Made by a program: the position numbers and the translations under genes. From Stenotrophomonas oahuensis (GTDB lineage: Bacteria; Pseudomonadota; Gammaproteobacteria; Xanthomonadales; Xanthomonadaceae), in the NCBI RefSeq assembly GCF_031834595.1, contig NZ_CP115541.1:2412501-2476500 (forward strand): DNA of 64,000 bases. Reading direction: 5' to 3'. Numbering within the stretch: the stretch's first letter is position 1; each line of letters begins with the position of its first letter. The notes under the pieces are model-generated. The model saw nothing but the letters and a program-made list of their open reading frames with translations, was not told where the DNA came from and made no database searches. Positions 29,483 through 38,704 of the stretch are shown piece after piece.

Positions 29483-31933
29483 TCACCAGCGGTACGCCGC
29501 ACCGATGCGTGCGACGGTGTCGCGGTGGCGAGTCTCGCCGTGGCTGGCACCGACCTCGCTCCACGCCGAGAGGCCATTGCTCAGCTGCAGCTGGCCGCCC
29601 AGGTTGAGTTCGGCGCGCTGGCGCGGCACGCCGCCCAGGACCGTCTCGCCGTCGAAGACCATGCCGGCGTGGCGGGTGTCGCGGTAGCCGTTGATGGCGA
29701 CGTACGGAGCGAAGCGGCTGCTGCCGATCACAGTCTCACCTTCCAGGCGCAAGCCCACGCGGGTGGACAGACCACTTGCGCCGCTGCTACGGACCACGGT
29801 GCCGTTGGATTCCACATGTGCGTCGGTACGGGCGTCGGTGTAGATCAGCTGCAACTGCGGCTGCAGGTTCAACGCCATGCCACCGATGCCGCCCAGGTCG
29901 AAGCGGTAGCCTGCTTCCACTGCACTCTGCCAGGCGCGGCTGTCATAGCGCTCGGCATCCAGGCCTTCGCCGTGCACGGTGTTGCGGAAGCGGCCGTGCT
30001 GCACCGAGGCGTCCAGATACTGTGCGTCATTGGACCAGTGTGCATAGGCACCCACGGCACCGCCTTCCACGGTGGCTTCGGCGCGGTAGCCGGTCACCGT
30101 CGAACGAACGGTCGCGTCGGCCTTGCCGGCGCTGAGCATCGCGCCAACGCGGCCCTGGCCGCCGTCGAACACGCCGATGTCGGCACCCAGCTGCAGGCGC
30201 TGGCGGGTGGATTCAAAGCGCTGTTGACCGGTCAGCTGCTGGCGGCTTTCGGCGACTTCGGTCGACGCCCAGGTGCGCAGGCCGTCATCCGTTGCATCGT
30301 TCGCCATACGGCGCTGCGCGCTGTGCTGCAGCAGCTGGTGCATGGCGGCTTGGTTGGCCAGGTACGCCCCGGTTTCCGGGCGCAGCACCGGCTGCGGCAC
30401 CGGCGGTTCCCCGGTATCGGGATATTCCGGATCGATCGGTTCCACCGGCAGGGTGATCTCGCAGTGCGGAAGTTCCGGATTCTGCAGGCACTCATGCGGG
30501 ACGTCGGGCTGCTCGTCCAGCTGCGACCGCAGATACCAGTTGCCGTCATCGCCCTTGATCAGGAAGTACTCGTATTGCCCGCCGACGGCGCGGCCCAGCA
30601 GGTCGAACTGCGCGTTGGACGCACCATCGATGGTGATCAGCTCGATGCCGTTCGCTGTTTGTGCGCCCTGTCCGCCGGCATTGAGTACAACCACGCCGGC
30701 GTGACCTTCAGCATCGCCGGTGATGTGCAACTTGTCCGTGGCTGAGCTGTCATCGTCCAGCACGGTCCTGAACATGAAGGTGCCGCCTGCTCCGTGGAAA
30801 TTCTCCAGCGTCAGCGTGGTCAACTGTGCGGCGTCAACGCGGTCCGACAACCTCACCACTGCGGAGCCATCCAGTGTCAGGTCGCCCACCGTGCTGTCGC
30901 CCGTGAGCGTCCAGATGCTGTTGGAGCCAATGCGCGCTGAAGTGACGTTGTCGAACACACCCCTCAATCGTGTCCCTTTTTCAAGAACAACGTTGACACG
31001 ACCGTTCATCTGGCTGTCGTCGAAGACCACGTTGCCTTGCAGCGAACTGTTCGACACGGTGAAGTTCACCTGGTTGTCGCCATAGGCGACACTGTCTTTG
31101 TAGTGGCGGACAAGCAGCAGGTTGCCGTCGGCGGCCTTGATGGTGGAACCATTGGCGGCGATCACGTTGAAGATCGCGTTGGCGTTCCCCGATCCGGCGA
31201 ACTCGATCCCGGAAGCGCGTCCCGCCTGGATGTGTGAACCATCCAGCTCCAGGTTGATGGGGTGATCCCGCCCCGCCCCGACCACGACAACACCCACATT
31301 GGCAGCATCCATCACGGAGTCATTGCGCAAGGTCAGCGTACCGGCCGTGATATAGGCACCGACACCGGAGCTGTAATGGTTCTGGTCGGCGCGGTCGGCC
31401 ACTGTGATCCGCGAGTTGTCCAGCACTACGCTCGGGTTTGCAATTGCGCCTGTGCCGCCGTCATTGATACTCAGGCCCCAAGCAGGGCGGGCGTTGGTGT
31501 CAAACCCCGGGGCGCTGCCGCGCACCTCGATGTGGCTGTCGGTCAGGGTGGCGCTCGAGCGCCCCGCCACCCAGACGCCGCCATCCACAAATCGGCTGTT
31601 GGTCGCGATGGCGGTGCCGTTTCCCAGCACCTGTAATGCATACGCCTGCGTTGTCGGGGGGCCGTCATTGCGGATGACCGTGGCACCGGACAGCATCAGC
31701 GCGCTGGTGTCGTTGACGCTGATCGTATGCGTGGTGGCACCGCGGACCTGCAGGCTCGCGCCATTGATCAGCCGCCAAGCTTCAACGGCGTGTCCCTCAT
31801 CGATACTGACGTGTTGGTTGTCCAGTTCGCGTGCGTGTAACGCGCCGAGGGGCGCTGCGACGAGGGCGAACAGAACTCCGCAGGCCAGCGGCCGCAGGGC
31901 AGGGCGGTGTGGGGCACCGGAAGAGATAAGCAT
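29483..31933 (-). CDS. Autotransporter, tandem copy B
   Basis: 816 residues, paralogue of the neighbouring autotransporter. The signal (LRPLACGVLFALVAAPLGALHA) and the region from ITGDAEGHAGVVVLNAGGQGAQTANGIELITIDGASNAQFDLLGRAVGGQYEYFL through PVLRPETGAYLANQ and the barrel, ending SYRW-like AAYRW, align closely with copy A. The linker here is short (DPEYPDTGEPPVPQP) in place of the DPDIE repeats. The start at 31933 was chosen because it precedes a standard signal peptide; the track's longer frame has no RBS. The two genes may be co-transcribed across a 183-bp gap. Confidence 0.88.
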   Translation of the reverse strand: MLISSGAPHRPALRPLACGVLFALVAAPLGALHARELDNQHVSIDEGHAVEAWRLINGASLQVRGATTHTISVNDTSALMLSGATVIRNDGPPTTQAYALQVLGNGTAIATNSRFVDGGVWVAGRSSATLTDSHIEVRGSAPGFDTNARPAWGLSINDGGTGAIANPSVVLDNSRITVADRADQNHYSSGVGAYITAGTLTLRNDSVMDAANVGVVVVGAGRDHPINLELDGSHIQAGRASGIEFAGSGNANAIFNVIAANGSTIKAADGNLLLVRHYKDSVAYGDNQVNFTVSNSSLQGNVVFDDSQMNGRVNVVLEKGTRLRGVFDNVTSARIGSNSIWTLTGDSTVGDLTLDGSAVVRLSDRVDAAQLTTLTLENFHGAGGTFMFRTVLDDDSSATDKLHITGDAEGHAGVVVLNAGGQGAQTANGIELITIDGASNAQFDLLGRAVGGQYEYFLIKGDDGNWYLRSQLDEQPDVPHECLQNPELPHCEITLPVEPIDPEYPDTGEPPVPQPVLRPETGAYLANQAAMHQLLQHSAQRRMANDATDDGLRTWASTEVAESRQQLTGQQRFESTRQRLQLGADIGVFDGGQGRVGAMLSAGKADATVRSTVTGYRAEATVEGGAVGAYAHWSNDAQYLDASVQHGRFRNTVHGEGLDAERYDSRAWQSAVEAGYRFDLGGIGGMALNLQPQLQLIYTDARTDAHVESNGTVVRSSGASGLSTRVGLRLEGETVIGSSRFAPYVAINGYRDTRHAGMVFDGETVLGGVPRQRAELNLGGQLQLSNGLSAWSEVGASHGETRHRDTVARIGAAYRW

Positions 31934-32025
31934 GGTGGGTTCTTTGCGGACGTCGGAAACGGCCGCCACCATCCCCGACTGACACGCCGGGCACCATGCA
32001 ACAAATTGCAACGATTCCGAGGCGC

Positions 32026-33411
32026 TCAGCCCGGCGGCAGCACCTTGCCCGGGTTCAGGATGCCGTCCGGGTCCAGCGCCTGCTTGATCGCCCGCATCGT
32101 GGCCAACGTAGCCGGAGTGAACGCCTGCGCCATGAAGTCGCGCTTGGCCAGGCCGATGCCGTGCTCGCCGGACAAGGTGCCACCCAGCGCCAGGGTGAGT
32201 TCGAAGATCTTCGGCAGCGCGGCATGCGCGCGTGCGTTTTCGTCGGCGTCATCCGGGTGATACAGGATGTTGACGTGCAGGTTGCCGTTGCCGGCGTGGC
32301 CGAAGGTGACGATGACCAGGTGGTACTCGCGCGCCAATGCCTGCACGCCGGCCACCAGGTCGGGAATGCGCGACACCGGCACCACCACGTCCTCGTTGAC
32401 CTTGCCGGGGGCGATGCTCTTCAGCGCCGGTGACAGCGCCTTGCGTGCCGCCCACAGCGCTTCACGTGCACTGCCTTCCATCGCCACGTCCAGCGCCAGC
32501 ATGCCGTCGCCCTCGGCGGCATCGGCCAGCGCCTGCAGCAGATAGGGCAGGGTGTCGTGGTCGCCATCGGCCTCGACCAGCAGCATCGCACCGGCCTCGG
32601 GCACCTCGGCCCCGTTACGGCGCAGCAGTTCCAGGCTGCGCGCATCCATGAATTCCAGCCGGGCGGGCACCACCGGTTGCGCCATCAGTCGCGAAACCGC
32701 GGCCGCGGCGGCATCGGCATCGCGGTACAACACGCGCAGGCCGGCCTGGGTCACTGGCCGCGGCGTGAGCTTCAGGGTGGCTTCCACGATCACCGCCAGC
32801 GTGCCTTCGCTGCCTACCAGCAGATGGGTGAGGTCGTAGCCGGTGGCGTCCTTGGTGTAGGCCCCGCCGCATTGAATCAGCTCGCCGGCCCCGGTCACCG
32901 CGACCAGACCGAGCACGTTGTCGCGGCTGGTGCCGTACTTCACTGCGCGCGGGCCGCCGGCATTGCAGGCCAGGTTGCCGCCGATGCTGCAGATGTCGGC
33001 ACTGGACGGATCCGGGGCCCAGAACAGGCCGTGCGGGGCCAGTGCATGCTGCAGGTCGCCGTTCAGCACGCCCGGCTCGACCACCGCGCAGCGGTTGCCC
33101 GGCTGGATGTCCAGAATGCGGTTCATGCGTGCCAGCGACAGCACGATGCTGCCGTTCACCGGCACGGCAGCGCCGGTCGTGCCGGTGCCGGCACCGCGTG
33201 CCACGATCGGTACACCATGCGCACGGCAGGCGCGCACGATGGCCACCACCTGTTCGCGGTCGGTGGGCAGCGCCACGCCCGCCGGCAAGGCATGCCGCCA
33301 CGAGTTGTCCTGCGCGTTCGCTTCCAGCGCCGCCGCATCGGTACGCCAGCCGTCCGCGCCCAGCAGCGCACCCAGTTCAACAGAAAAAGCAGCAGGCAAA
33401 GAAGCGTTCAT
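32026..33411 (-). CDS. FAD-binding oxidoreductase (GlcD/D-lactate dehydrogenase type)
   Basis: 461 residues of the FAD-linked oxidase family that includes glycolate oxidase GlcD, cytochrome-type D-lactate dehydrogenase and D-2-hydroxyglutarate dehydrogenase. The FAD domain has VPIVARGAGTGTTGAAVPVNGSIVLSL, DPSSADICSIGGNLACNAGGPRAVKYG and GSEGTLAVIVEATLKLTPRP; the C-terminal domain has FGHAGNGNLHVNILY, GGTLSGEHGIGLAKRDFM and LDPDGILNPGKVLP. Substrate cannot be fixed from sequence; the HGIG and NGNLH histidines typical of 2-hydroxy-acid dehydrogenases are present. It overlaps yraN by 1 base (TGATG). Confidence 0.9.
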   Translation of the reverse strand: MNASLPAAFSVELGALLGADGWRTDAAALEANAQDNSWRHALPAGVALPTDREQVVAIVRACRAHGVPIVARGAGTGTTGAAVPVNGSIVLSLARMNRILDIQPGNRCAVVEPGVLNGDLQHALAPHGLFWAPDPSSADICSIGGNLACNAGGPRAVKYGTSRDNVLGLVAVTGAGELIQCGGAYTKDATGYDLTHLLVGSEGTLAVIVEATLKLTPRPVTQAGLRVLYRDADAAAAAVSRLMAQPVVPARLEFMDARSLELLRRNGAEVPEAGAMLLVEADGDHDTLPYLLQALADAAEGDGMLALDVAMEGSAREALWAARKALSPALKSIAPGKVNEDVVVPVSRIPDLVAGVQALAREYHLVIVTFGHAGNGNLHVNILYHPDDADENARAHAALPKIFELTLALGGTLSGEHGIGLAKRDFMAQAFTPATLATMRAIKQALDPDGILNPGKVLPPG

Positions 33412-33788
33412 CAGGCAAATCCACAATCTTCCAATCGGAACGCTCCGCGCAGCCAGGTCAGCTGCACCGGCATCCCACTTGCATCGACCACATCAAACCG
33501 GCACGGTTGTTTCGCCAGCGCCGGATGCCGCTGCAGATACAACTGTGCCGCCAGCACCACTTTGCGTCGCTTGCGCAGATCCACCGAAGCCGCGCCGCCA
33601 CCAAACCGCGCATCGGCGCGATAGCGCACTTCCACGAACACCGTGGTGTCGCCGTCGCGCATCACCAGATCCAGCTCGCCGCCTTTGAAGCGCACGTTGC
33701 GCGCCAGCAGCGTCAGCCCCGCCTCACGCAGGTGCACCAGCGCGGCCGCTTCCACCGCCGCGCCGCGCTGCGCCCGTGCGCTGGTCAC
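33411..33788 (-). CDS. YraN family (UPF0102) endonuclease-like protein
   Basis: 125 residues. [50 protein letters not shown] is the family core, with the E...D...EVR pattern of a PD-(D/E)XK nuclease fold. The biochemical function of the family is not settled. The GTG start at 33788 lies 7 bases after lpoA; a much longer upstream reading is only antisense coding noise within lpoA. The lpoA-yraN order is the same as in E. coli. Confidence 0.92.
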   Translation of the reverse strand: MTSARAQRGAAVEAAALVHLREAGLTLLARNVRFKGGELDLVMRDGDTTVFVEVRYRADARFGGGAASVDLRKRRKVVLAAQLYLQRHPALAKQPCRFDVVDASGMPVQLTWLRGAFRLEDCGFA

Positions 33789-33795
33789 GCGCGGC

Positions 33796-35511
33796 TCAGT
33801 TGGCGACCGGCATCGGGCGACCACCGCTGAAGGTGGACCATGCCGGCACGCGCAGCACGTTGCCGTTGCTGTCCAGGAACAGCGTGCCGGTGGCACCGGC
33901 CAGACCGCCTTCGTTGGCGACATTGTCCAGATACGCGCTGATCTTCCAGGCGTCGAAGCCGAACGCGAACAGACGGCCGGCCGCGCCACGCGCGGTGGGC
34001 AGGATCTGACCGGCGGTGCTGGCCGAGGGCAGCCCGGGCACGCCACGCACGTTCCAGGCTTCGTTCGGATAGACGATGCCGTCCAGCGCCATGTCTTCTT
34101 CCGGCTTGCCGGTACCCAGGGTCAGCTGCGAGGTACCGACGCGGCTGGCACCGCCGGCACCCGCCAGGGCCAGCTGCGGAGCCAGCTGACGGGCCTGCGG
34201 GGCCTTCACTGCCAGCAGCACGCCGTCGACCGCGCCGGCGGCACGGATCTGCGCGCCGATGTCCCCGACGGTTTCGTTGATGCCGATGGTCGCCACGACC
34301 TGCCCGCCGCGTTGGCTGAAGCGTTCGCGGAAGGCGGCAGCGGTACGCCGGCCGTTGTCGTCATTGCTGTGCAGCACCAGCACCTTGCTGCGTTCGCGGC
34401 CGCGCAGGTACTCGGCGGCGATGATGCCGTCGTCTTCCGGGGCCAGCGAGAAGCCGGCGCTGCCGGCCGGCGGGCTGCTCTTGCCGCGGTTCAGCGCCAG
34501 CACCGGCACCGGCAGTTCGGTGCGCCCGAACACCGCGTCCACTTCGTCGCGGCCCAGTGGCCCGACCACGAAGTCGACACCGGCCACGATGGCTTTGTCA
34601 TAGGCGGCGATCGCGCCGGCCGGGGTGCCGGCGGTGTCGATGAACTGGATGTCGGGGCGGCGGCGGGTTTCACCGTAGTAGCCGCTGAGCAGGCCGTCAC
34701 GGACCGGCTGCGCGGCCGTGGCGAGGCGGCCGCTGAGTGGCAGCAGCACCGCCATCTTCACCGGCGGGCGGTAGCCGTCGCTGAGTGCGGGCGGGCGCTT
34801 GCTGGTGTCGAACTGGGCCACGCCGTCGCGGTCGAACGGGCGCGGCAGCGGCAGGCCACGGGCAATCAGCGCACGCCCGGCAAAGTTGTACAGCGGCTCG
34901 TTGGCCGGCAGCGCCGCAGCGCGGGCGCGCAGGGTGGCGTCGTCCAGCTGGCCGAGCAGGCCGGCAATGGCCTGCTGGTTTTCAGCGCGCGCTGCGCCGC
35001 TGAGGGATGCATGCGCGCGGGCGCGTTCGGTCGCCGCACCGATCACGTCGCCGCTGGCCTGCAGGGCATTGGCGCGGGCCAGCTGCCAGCGCGTGCGCAG
35101 CGTCGGGGCCACGGTGTCCGACGACTCCTTCAGGGCGGCCAGTGCCTGCACCGGCTGGTTGTCGAGCAGGGCCAGCTCGGCGGTGGTCAGGTGGTAGCGC
35201 TGCAGGCTGGCACCGCTCAGGCCACGCGGGGTGACCTGGGCCAGCAGGCTGCGGGCGCGGGCGTTGTCGCCAGCCTCATGCCAGGCGAAAGCGGCGTCGG
35301 CCAGCGCCGCGCTGCGGGCGTTGCCGCGCAGGGTGTTGGCCAGGGCCTCCAGCTGCACCGCGGCATCGCGCGGCTTGCCCTGTTCGATCAAGGCCAGGGC
35401 CTGGCTCTGCGCCGGCGATTCCGGGGCGCTGGTCACGCTGGTGGTGGCGCAGCCGGCCATCAGCAGCAAAGCAAGCGACAGGGCAGAGATCCGGGCGGCG
35501 GGCGTGTTCAT
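33796..35511 (-). CDS. lpoA: Penicillin-binding protein activator LpoA/LppC family lipoprotein
   Basis: Outer-membrane lipoprotein that activates the bifunctional synthase PBP1a from outside. About 571 residues. Signal peptide with lipobox LLMAGC (Cys near residue 21), an N-terminal helical TPR-like part (residues ~35-250), then a periplasmic-binding-protein-like LppC domain with [48 protein letters not shown] and [22 protein letters not shown]. The start was chosen at MNTPAARIS. Divergent from rsmI, as in E. coli. Confidence 0.92.
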   Translation of the reverse strand: MNTPAARISALSLALLLMAGCATTSVTSAPESPAQSQALALIEQGKPRDAAVQLEALANTLRGNARSAALADAAFAWHEAGDNARARSLLAQVTPRGLSGASLQRYHLTTAELALLDNQPVQALAALKESSDTVAPTLRTRWQLARANALQASGDVIGAATERARAHASLSGAARAENQQAIAGLLGQLDDATLRARAAALPANEPLYNFAGRALIARGLPLPRPFDRDGVAQFDTSKRPPALSDGYRPPVKMAVLLPLSGRLATAAQPVRDGLLSGYYGETRRRPDIQFIDTAGTPAGAIAAYDKAIVAGVDFVVGPLGRDEVDAVFGRTELPVPVLALNRGKSSPPAGSAGFSLAPEDDGIIAAEYLRGRERSKVLVLHSNDDNGRRTAAAFRERFSQRGGQVVATIGINETVGDIGAQIRAAGAVDGVLLAVKAPQARQLAPQLALAGAGGASRVGTSQLTLGTGKPEEDMALDGIVYPNEAWNVRGVPGLPSASTAGQILPTARGAAGRLFAFGFDAWKISAYLDNVANEGGLAGATGTLFLDSNGNVLRVPAWSTFSGGRPMPVAN

Positions 35512-35587
35512 GATCAGGTCCATTCGATGGGGCAGCCGTAGGCGGGTACCTGTACGATTCTACCCTTGACCTGTGAGTGCCGTTGCG

Positions 35588-36409
35588 ATGAGTGCTGTCC
35601 CTACGCTGTATGTCGTTGCCACCCCGATCGGAAACCTCGCCGACCTGACGCCGCGGGCGCAGGAGGTGCTGCGCTCGGTGGCCGCGATCTGCGCCGAGGA
35701 CACCCGCCGCAGCGGCCAGCTGCTGGCCCATTTCGGCATCCAGCAACCGCTGGTGGCGCTGCACGACCACAACGAGGACGCGCTGGCCCAGCGCATCGTC
35801 GGCCGCCTGCTGGCCGGCGAATCGCTGGCCCTGGTCAGCGACGCCGGCACCCCGCTGGTCAGCGACCCGGGTTACCGGCTGGTCCGCGCCGCGCGCGAAG
35901 CCGGCGTCCGGGTCAGCCCGGTTCCCGGAGCCTGCGCGGCGATTGCCGCTCTGAGCGTGGCCGGCCTGCCCAGCGACCGCTTCACCTTTGAAGGCTTCCT
36001 GCCGGCCAAGGCCTCGGGTCGCCGGGAACGGCTGCAGGCGCTGGCGGGGGAAACCCGGACCCTGGTGTTCTACGAATCCTCACACCGCATTGCGGAATCG
36101 CTGGCCGACATGGCCGACGCGTTCGGCCCGCAGCGCCCGGCGGTGCTGGCCCGCGAGCTGACCAAGCTGTTCGAGACCGTGCTGGATGGCGACCTCGCCA
36201 GCCTGCGCGCCCAGGTCGAAGCGGACGAGAACCAGCGCAAGGGCGAGTTCGTGGTGATGGTGCAGGGCGCGGCGGATGACGCCGAAGCCCAGCTGCAGCA
36301 CGGGCGGCGCGTGTACGCCAAGCTCAGCGAGCACCTGCCGCCGTCCACCGCGGCCAAGCTGGCCGCTGAGCTGACCGGTGCCCCGCGCAAGGCGCTCTAC
36401 GGCAGCTGA
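35588..36409 (+). CDS. rsmI: 16S rRNA (cytidine(1402)-2'-O)-methyltransferase RsmI
   Basis: SAM-dependent methyltransferase of the tetrapyrrole methylase fold that 2'-O-methylates C1402 in the 16S rRNA decoding centre. 273 residues. PTLYVVATPIGNLADLTPRAQEVL, AEDTRRSGQLLAHF, SDAGTPLVSDPGYRLV, PVPGACAAIAALSVAGLPSDRFTFEGFLP are all family signatures. An in-frame GTG 15 bases upstream is possible. The 3' end overlaps the stop of the convergent unknown gene by 13 bases. Confidence 0.96.
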   Translation: MSAVPTLYVVATPIGNLADLTPRAQEVLRSVAAICAEDTRRSGQLLAHFGIQQPLVALHDHNEDALAQRIVGRLLAGESLALVSDAGTPLVSDPGYRLVRAAREAGVRVSPVPGACAAIAALSVAGLPSDRFTFEGFLPAKASGRRERLQALAGETRTLVFYESSHRIAESLADMADAFGPQRPAVLARELTKLFETVLDGDLASLRAQVEADENQRKGEFVVMVQGAADDAEAQLQHGRRVYAKLSEHLPPSTAAKLAAELTGAPRKALYGS

Positions 36410-37263
36410 ACCTTGATCCCCTCGCGCTGGGCTTCCGGAGCGTTGGCCAGATTCTGGAGCTGTCGCACGCGGCGGTTGCGGCGCGGTACCGACGGATCGA
36501 GTGCCGCGAGCTGATTGTCACGATGGCCGAAGCGTCGGTTCACCATGGCAACCCACTGCCAGACATGTGCCCGTTGCTCGCGCATGGCGACGCTGCACGG
36601 GCGTTCGAATCCCAGTGAACCCTGCTCCTCGCGCGGCAGCATCAGGTTGAGCAATGCAGTGCTGTAGTCGCCTTGCAGGTCGTCCTCGTTCAAGCCCAGC
36701 CAGCCCTGCAGGGCAGCGGGGTTCCCGCCCGCTTCATGCAGCACTTCGCCGATACGCAGGCGCTGCGCATGGGGCATCTCACTGAGCGGCAGCCGGCGCA
36801 GCACGTGCGCTAGCCCCGCATACAGCACCTGATATTTCAGCAGTTCGGGGTTGAGGGTGAAGGGTGTGGTCGTCTCCTTCAGCCACGTCTGCAGGTCCTC
36901 GGCGACGCGCCTGCCCAGTTGCTCGCGCAGCGGTTCCAGTACGGTAATCAGTGCGCGCGCGTTGCCGGTGCGTTCGGGCACATTGCAGTCCAGGGCGTGC
37001 ACGAGCTCCTGTACCGGCGTGGCGGGCAGTTCCGAGCCGGGGCAGGGCAGCACGGTGCCAAGCGGAAACGCCATGTGCCGGCGCAATGCGGCATCGCCTT
37101 CTTCAATGGCCTCCATGAGCCCGCGAGAACCGTCATCGGCTTCACGTGGTGAGGGTGCATTGAACAGGTCCACCGGAACAGGGCGTGTCCCGGCGCGCTC
37201 TGGCTGCAGTACCGGGGAGGGCGCGCGCGGCACGGCAGGGGCGGCGTGAGTGATGGCGTACAT
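36397..37263 (-). CDS. Uncharacterised protein, paralogue of the adjacent upstream gene
   Basis: 288 residues that I do not recognise. The N-terminus (1-45) is Pro/Ala/Arg-rich and has no signal peptide. The rest looks helical and charged. It shares with its upstream neighbour the order AEDL-x2-W (121-127), AQRLRIGE (166-173), NRRFG (242-246) and a C-terminal PEAQREGI-x4-LP (276-288), so they are duplicates that have diverged. It follows that gene by 12 bases and overlaps the end of rsmI. A GAGG lies 7 bases before the ATG in both genes. No catalytic motif or membrane span is visible. Confidence 0.75.
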   Translation of the reverse strand: MYAITHAAPAVPRAPSPVLQPERAGTRPVPVDLFNAPSPREADDGSRGLMEAIEEGDAALRRHMAFPLGTVLPCPGSELPATPVQELVHALDCNVPERTGNARALITVLEPLREQLGRRVAEDLQTWLKETTTPFTLNPELLKYQVLYAGLAHVLRRLPLSEMPHAQRLRIGEVLHEAGGNPAALQGWLGLNEDDLQGDYSTALLNLMLPREEQGSLGFERPCSVAMREQRAHVWQWVAMVNRRFGHRDNQLAALDPSVPRRNRRVRQLQNLANAPEAQREGIKVQLP

Positions 37264-37275
37264 GCGGGGCCTCGG

Positions 37276-38133
37276 TCAGGGCAGCAGCAGGGTGATGCCA
37301 CGGCGCTTCGCTTCCGGCGTCTTGCTGAGAAGTTCCAGCTGCCCGGCCCGGACCTTGTTCTCCCGGGTCAGGTGCATGTAGTTCCAAGCCGGGTGCGCAA
37401 CGGTGTAGCCGAAGCGCCGGTTGATCATCGCGGCGCGCTGGTAGGCGAGCGCGCGTTCGGTGCGAAGGGCCCGCCTCTGCGGATCGGTGACTTCACGCGA
37501 TGCGGTCATCGGGTTGGGTCTAAACGCATCCAGTTGCAATGCAGCCGCCCGTTCCGCGGGGATCAGGCGGTCCAGCAGCGCTTCGGCGCGAACCAGTTCG
37601 AGTTCGGGATGGGTCAGGCATAGACCGTCACGCACCGACGCGGTGCGTGCCCCGGCATCGCGCAGGGATTCGCCGATGCGCAGGCGTTGCGCGGGTAGCA
37701 ACAGGGTGCGCTGAAGTTCGATCAGGATCTGGTCGAGTCCGGCGCACTCGATGCGGTCCTGCAGGTGCTGGCCGAACGGCGGTGCATCGACACTGTCCGA
37801 CCAGCGCCGCAGGTCCTCGGCGGTTGTCCGCGCCAGCAGCACCCGTCGTCCCGACAGCCCGTCGATGAGCGTCTGCGCGTCTGCGGTCCTGGCCGGGGTC
37901 TGCGCATCTCGTCCGTGCGCCATCATCTGGCACAGGGTCAGGTCGTCCGTCTTGATCCGGACCATCAAGGCCCGAGGTGACTCCGGTGCGGCGGTGGCAA
38001 TGTTTTCAACGGGCAGATTGACCAGATTGCGCAGCGCCAGGGGCGACGGCGTCGGGGCAGTTGCAGGGGCGGCGCGCACTGGCTGGGTGGGCGCGTCGTT
38101 GACGGGCGGGTGCGTGGAAACGGGCCTGGGCAT
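37276..38133 (-). CDS. Uncharacterised protein, paralogue of the adjacent downstream gene
   Basis: 285 residues, first gene of a probable two-gene operon. The N-terminus (1-35) is Pro/Ala/Thr-rich and lacks a signal peptide or membrane helix; the rest is Leu/Arg-rich and helical. AEDLRRW (105-111), AQRLRIGE (148-155), NRRFG (238-242) and PEAKRRGI-x3-LP (273-285) match its neighbour. A disordered Pro-rich start on a cytosolic-looking helical protein would suit a secreted substrate, but there is no direct sign of that. A longer frame upstream was rejected because it runs into the rnpB-side leader. Confidence 0.75.
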   Translation of the reverse strand: MPRPVSTHPPVNDAPTQPVRAAPATAPTPSPLALRNLVNLPVENIATAAPESPRALMVRIKTDDLTLCQMMAHGRDAQTPARTADAQTLIDGLSGRRVLLARTTAEDLRRWSDSVDAPPFGQHLQDRIECAGLDQILIELQRTLLLPAQRLRIGESLRDAGARTASVRDGLCLTHPELELVRAEALLDRLIPAERAAALQLDAFRPNPMTASREVTDPQRRALRTERALAYQRAAMINRRFGYTVAHPAWNYMHLTRENKVRAGQLELLSKTPEAKRRGITLLLP

Positions 38134-38232
38134 GCGGGAACCTCGGTTCGGCAGTCCAGCCGACGCTAGCCTGTCAGCAGGGTGCCGACTTTTGAGAAAC
38201 GCGCATTCCAGATGAACGCGCCGTGCCACATG

Positions 38233-38251
38233 CGACAGCCGGGGCTGTCGG
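38233..38251. repeat. Short palindrome upstream of rnpB
   Basis: GCGACAGCC-GG-GGCTGTCG, 30 bases before the RNase P RNA, in the divergent gap between it and the unknown gene pair. It could be a terminator for leftward transcription or an operator; nothing decides it. Confidence 0.3.
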
Positions 38252-38280
38252 TTCGTGCCCGGGTGTGTGAAAATGCACGC

Positions 38281-38635
38281 GGCGGAGTCGGCTAGACAGT
38301 CGCGTCATTCCTTCGGGAATGCCGAGGAAAGTCCGGGCTCCACAGGGCAAGGTGCCAGGTAACGCCTGGGCGGCGCAAGCCGACGGAAAGTGCAACAGAA
38401 AGATACCGCCTACGTTCTCCTCGGAGAGCCGGCAAGGGTGAAATGGTGCGGTAAGAGCGCACCGCGAGTCTGGTAACAGACCGGCACGGCAAACCCCACC
38501 TGGAGCAAGACCAAATAGGGTCCTATGACGTGGCCCGCGTCGGGACCGGGTAGGTTGCTTGAGCGCCACGGAGACGTGTCGCCTAGAGGAATGACTGTCC
38601 ACGACAGAACCCGGCTTATCGGCCGGCTCCGCCTT
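38281..38635 (+). ncRNA. rnpB: RNase P RNA component (bacterial class A)
   Basis: Catalytic RNA that trims the 5' leaders of tRNA precursors. The ends pair: GGCGGAGTCGGC at 38281 with the GCCGGCTCCGCC-type 3' end (38622-38633). Conserved blocks in order: CTAGACAGTCGCG, GAGGAAAGTCCGGGCTCC, GGGCAAGGTGCCAGGTAACG, GAAAGTGCAACAGAAAGATA, GGTAAGAGCGCACCG, GGCAAACCCC, and ACAGAACCCGGCTTATCGG. A TTTTT follows immediately. About 355 nt, normal size for type A. Confidence 0.97.
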
Positions 38636-38649
38636 TTTCCTCTACGTGG

Positions 38650-38704
38650 TTGACGCGCATGGCGCGTCACTACGCCGCCTGTAGTGACGCGCCATGCGCG
38701 TCAA
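38650..38704. repeat. Facing SMAG pair after rnpB
   Basis: Minus-oriented copy 38650-38673 and plus-oriented copy 38681-38704, each GTAG-TGACGCGC-CAT-GCGCGTCA, separated by 7 bases. They are exact mirror images, so the whole 55 bases could form one long hairpin. The right arm ends one base before the stop codon region of the DM13-like gene. Confidence 0.82.

Noticed and set aside
35573..35587. GTG start for rsmI 15 bases upstream
   Set aside because: The ATG at 35588 matches the family N-terminus better; neither has a clear ribosome site, so this is only a weak preference.
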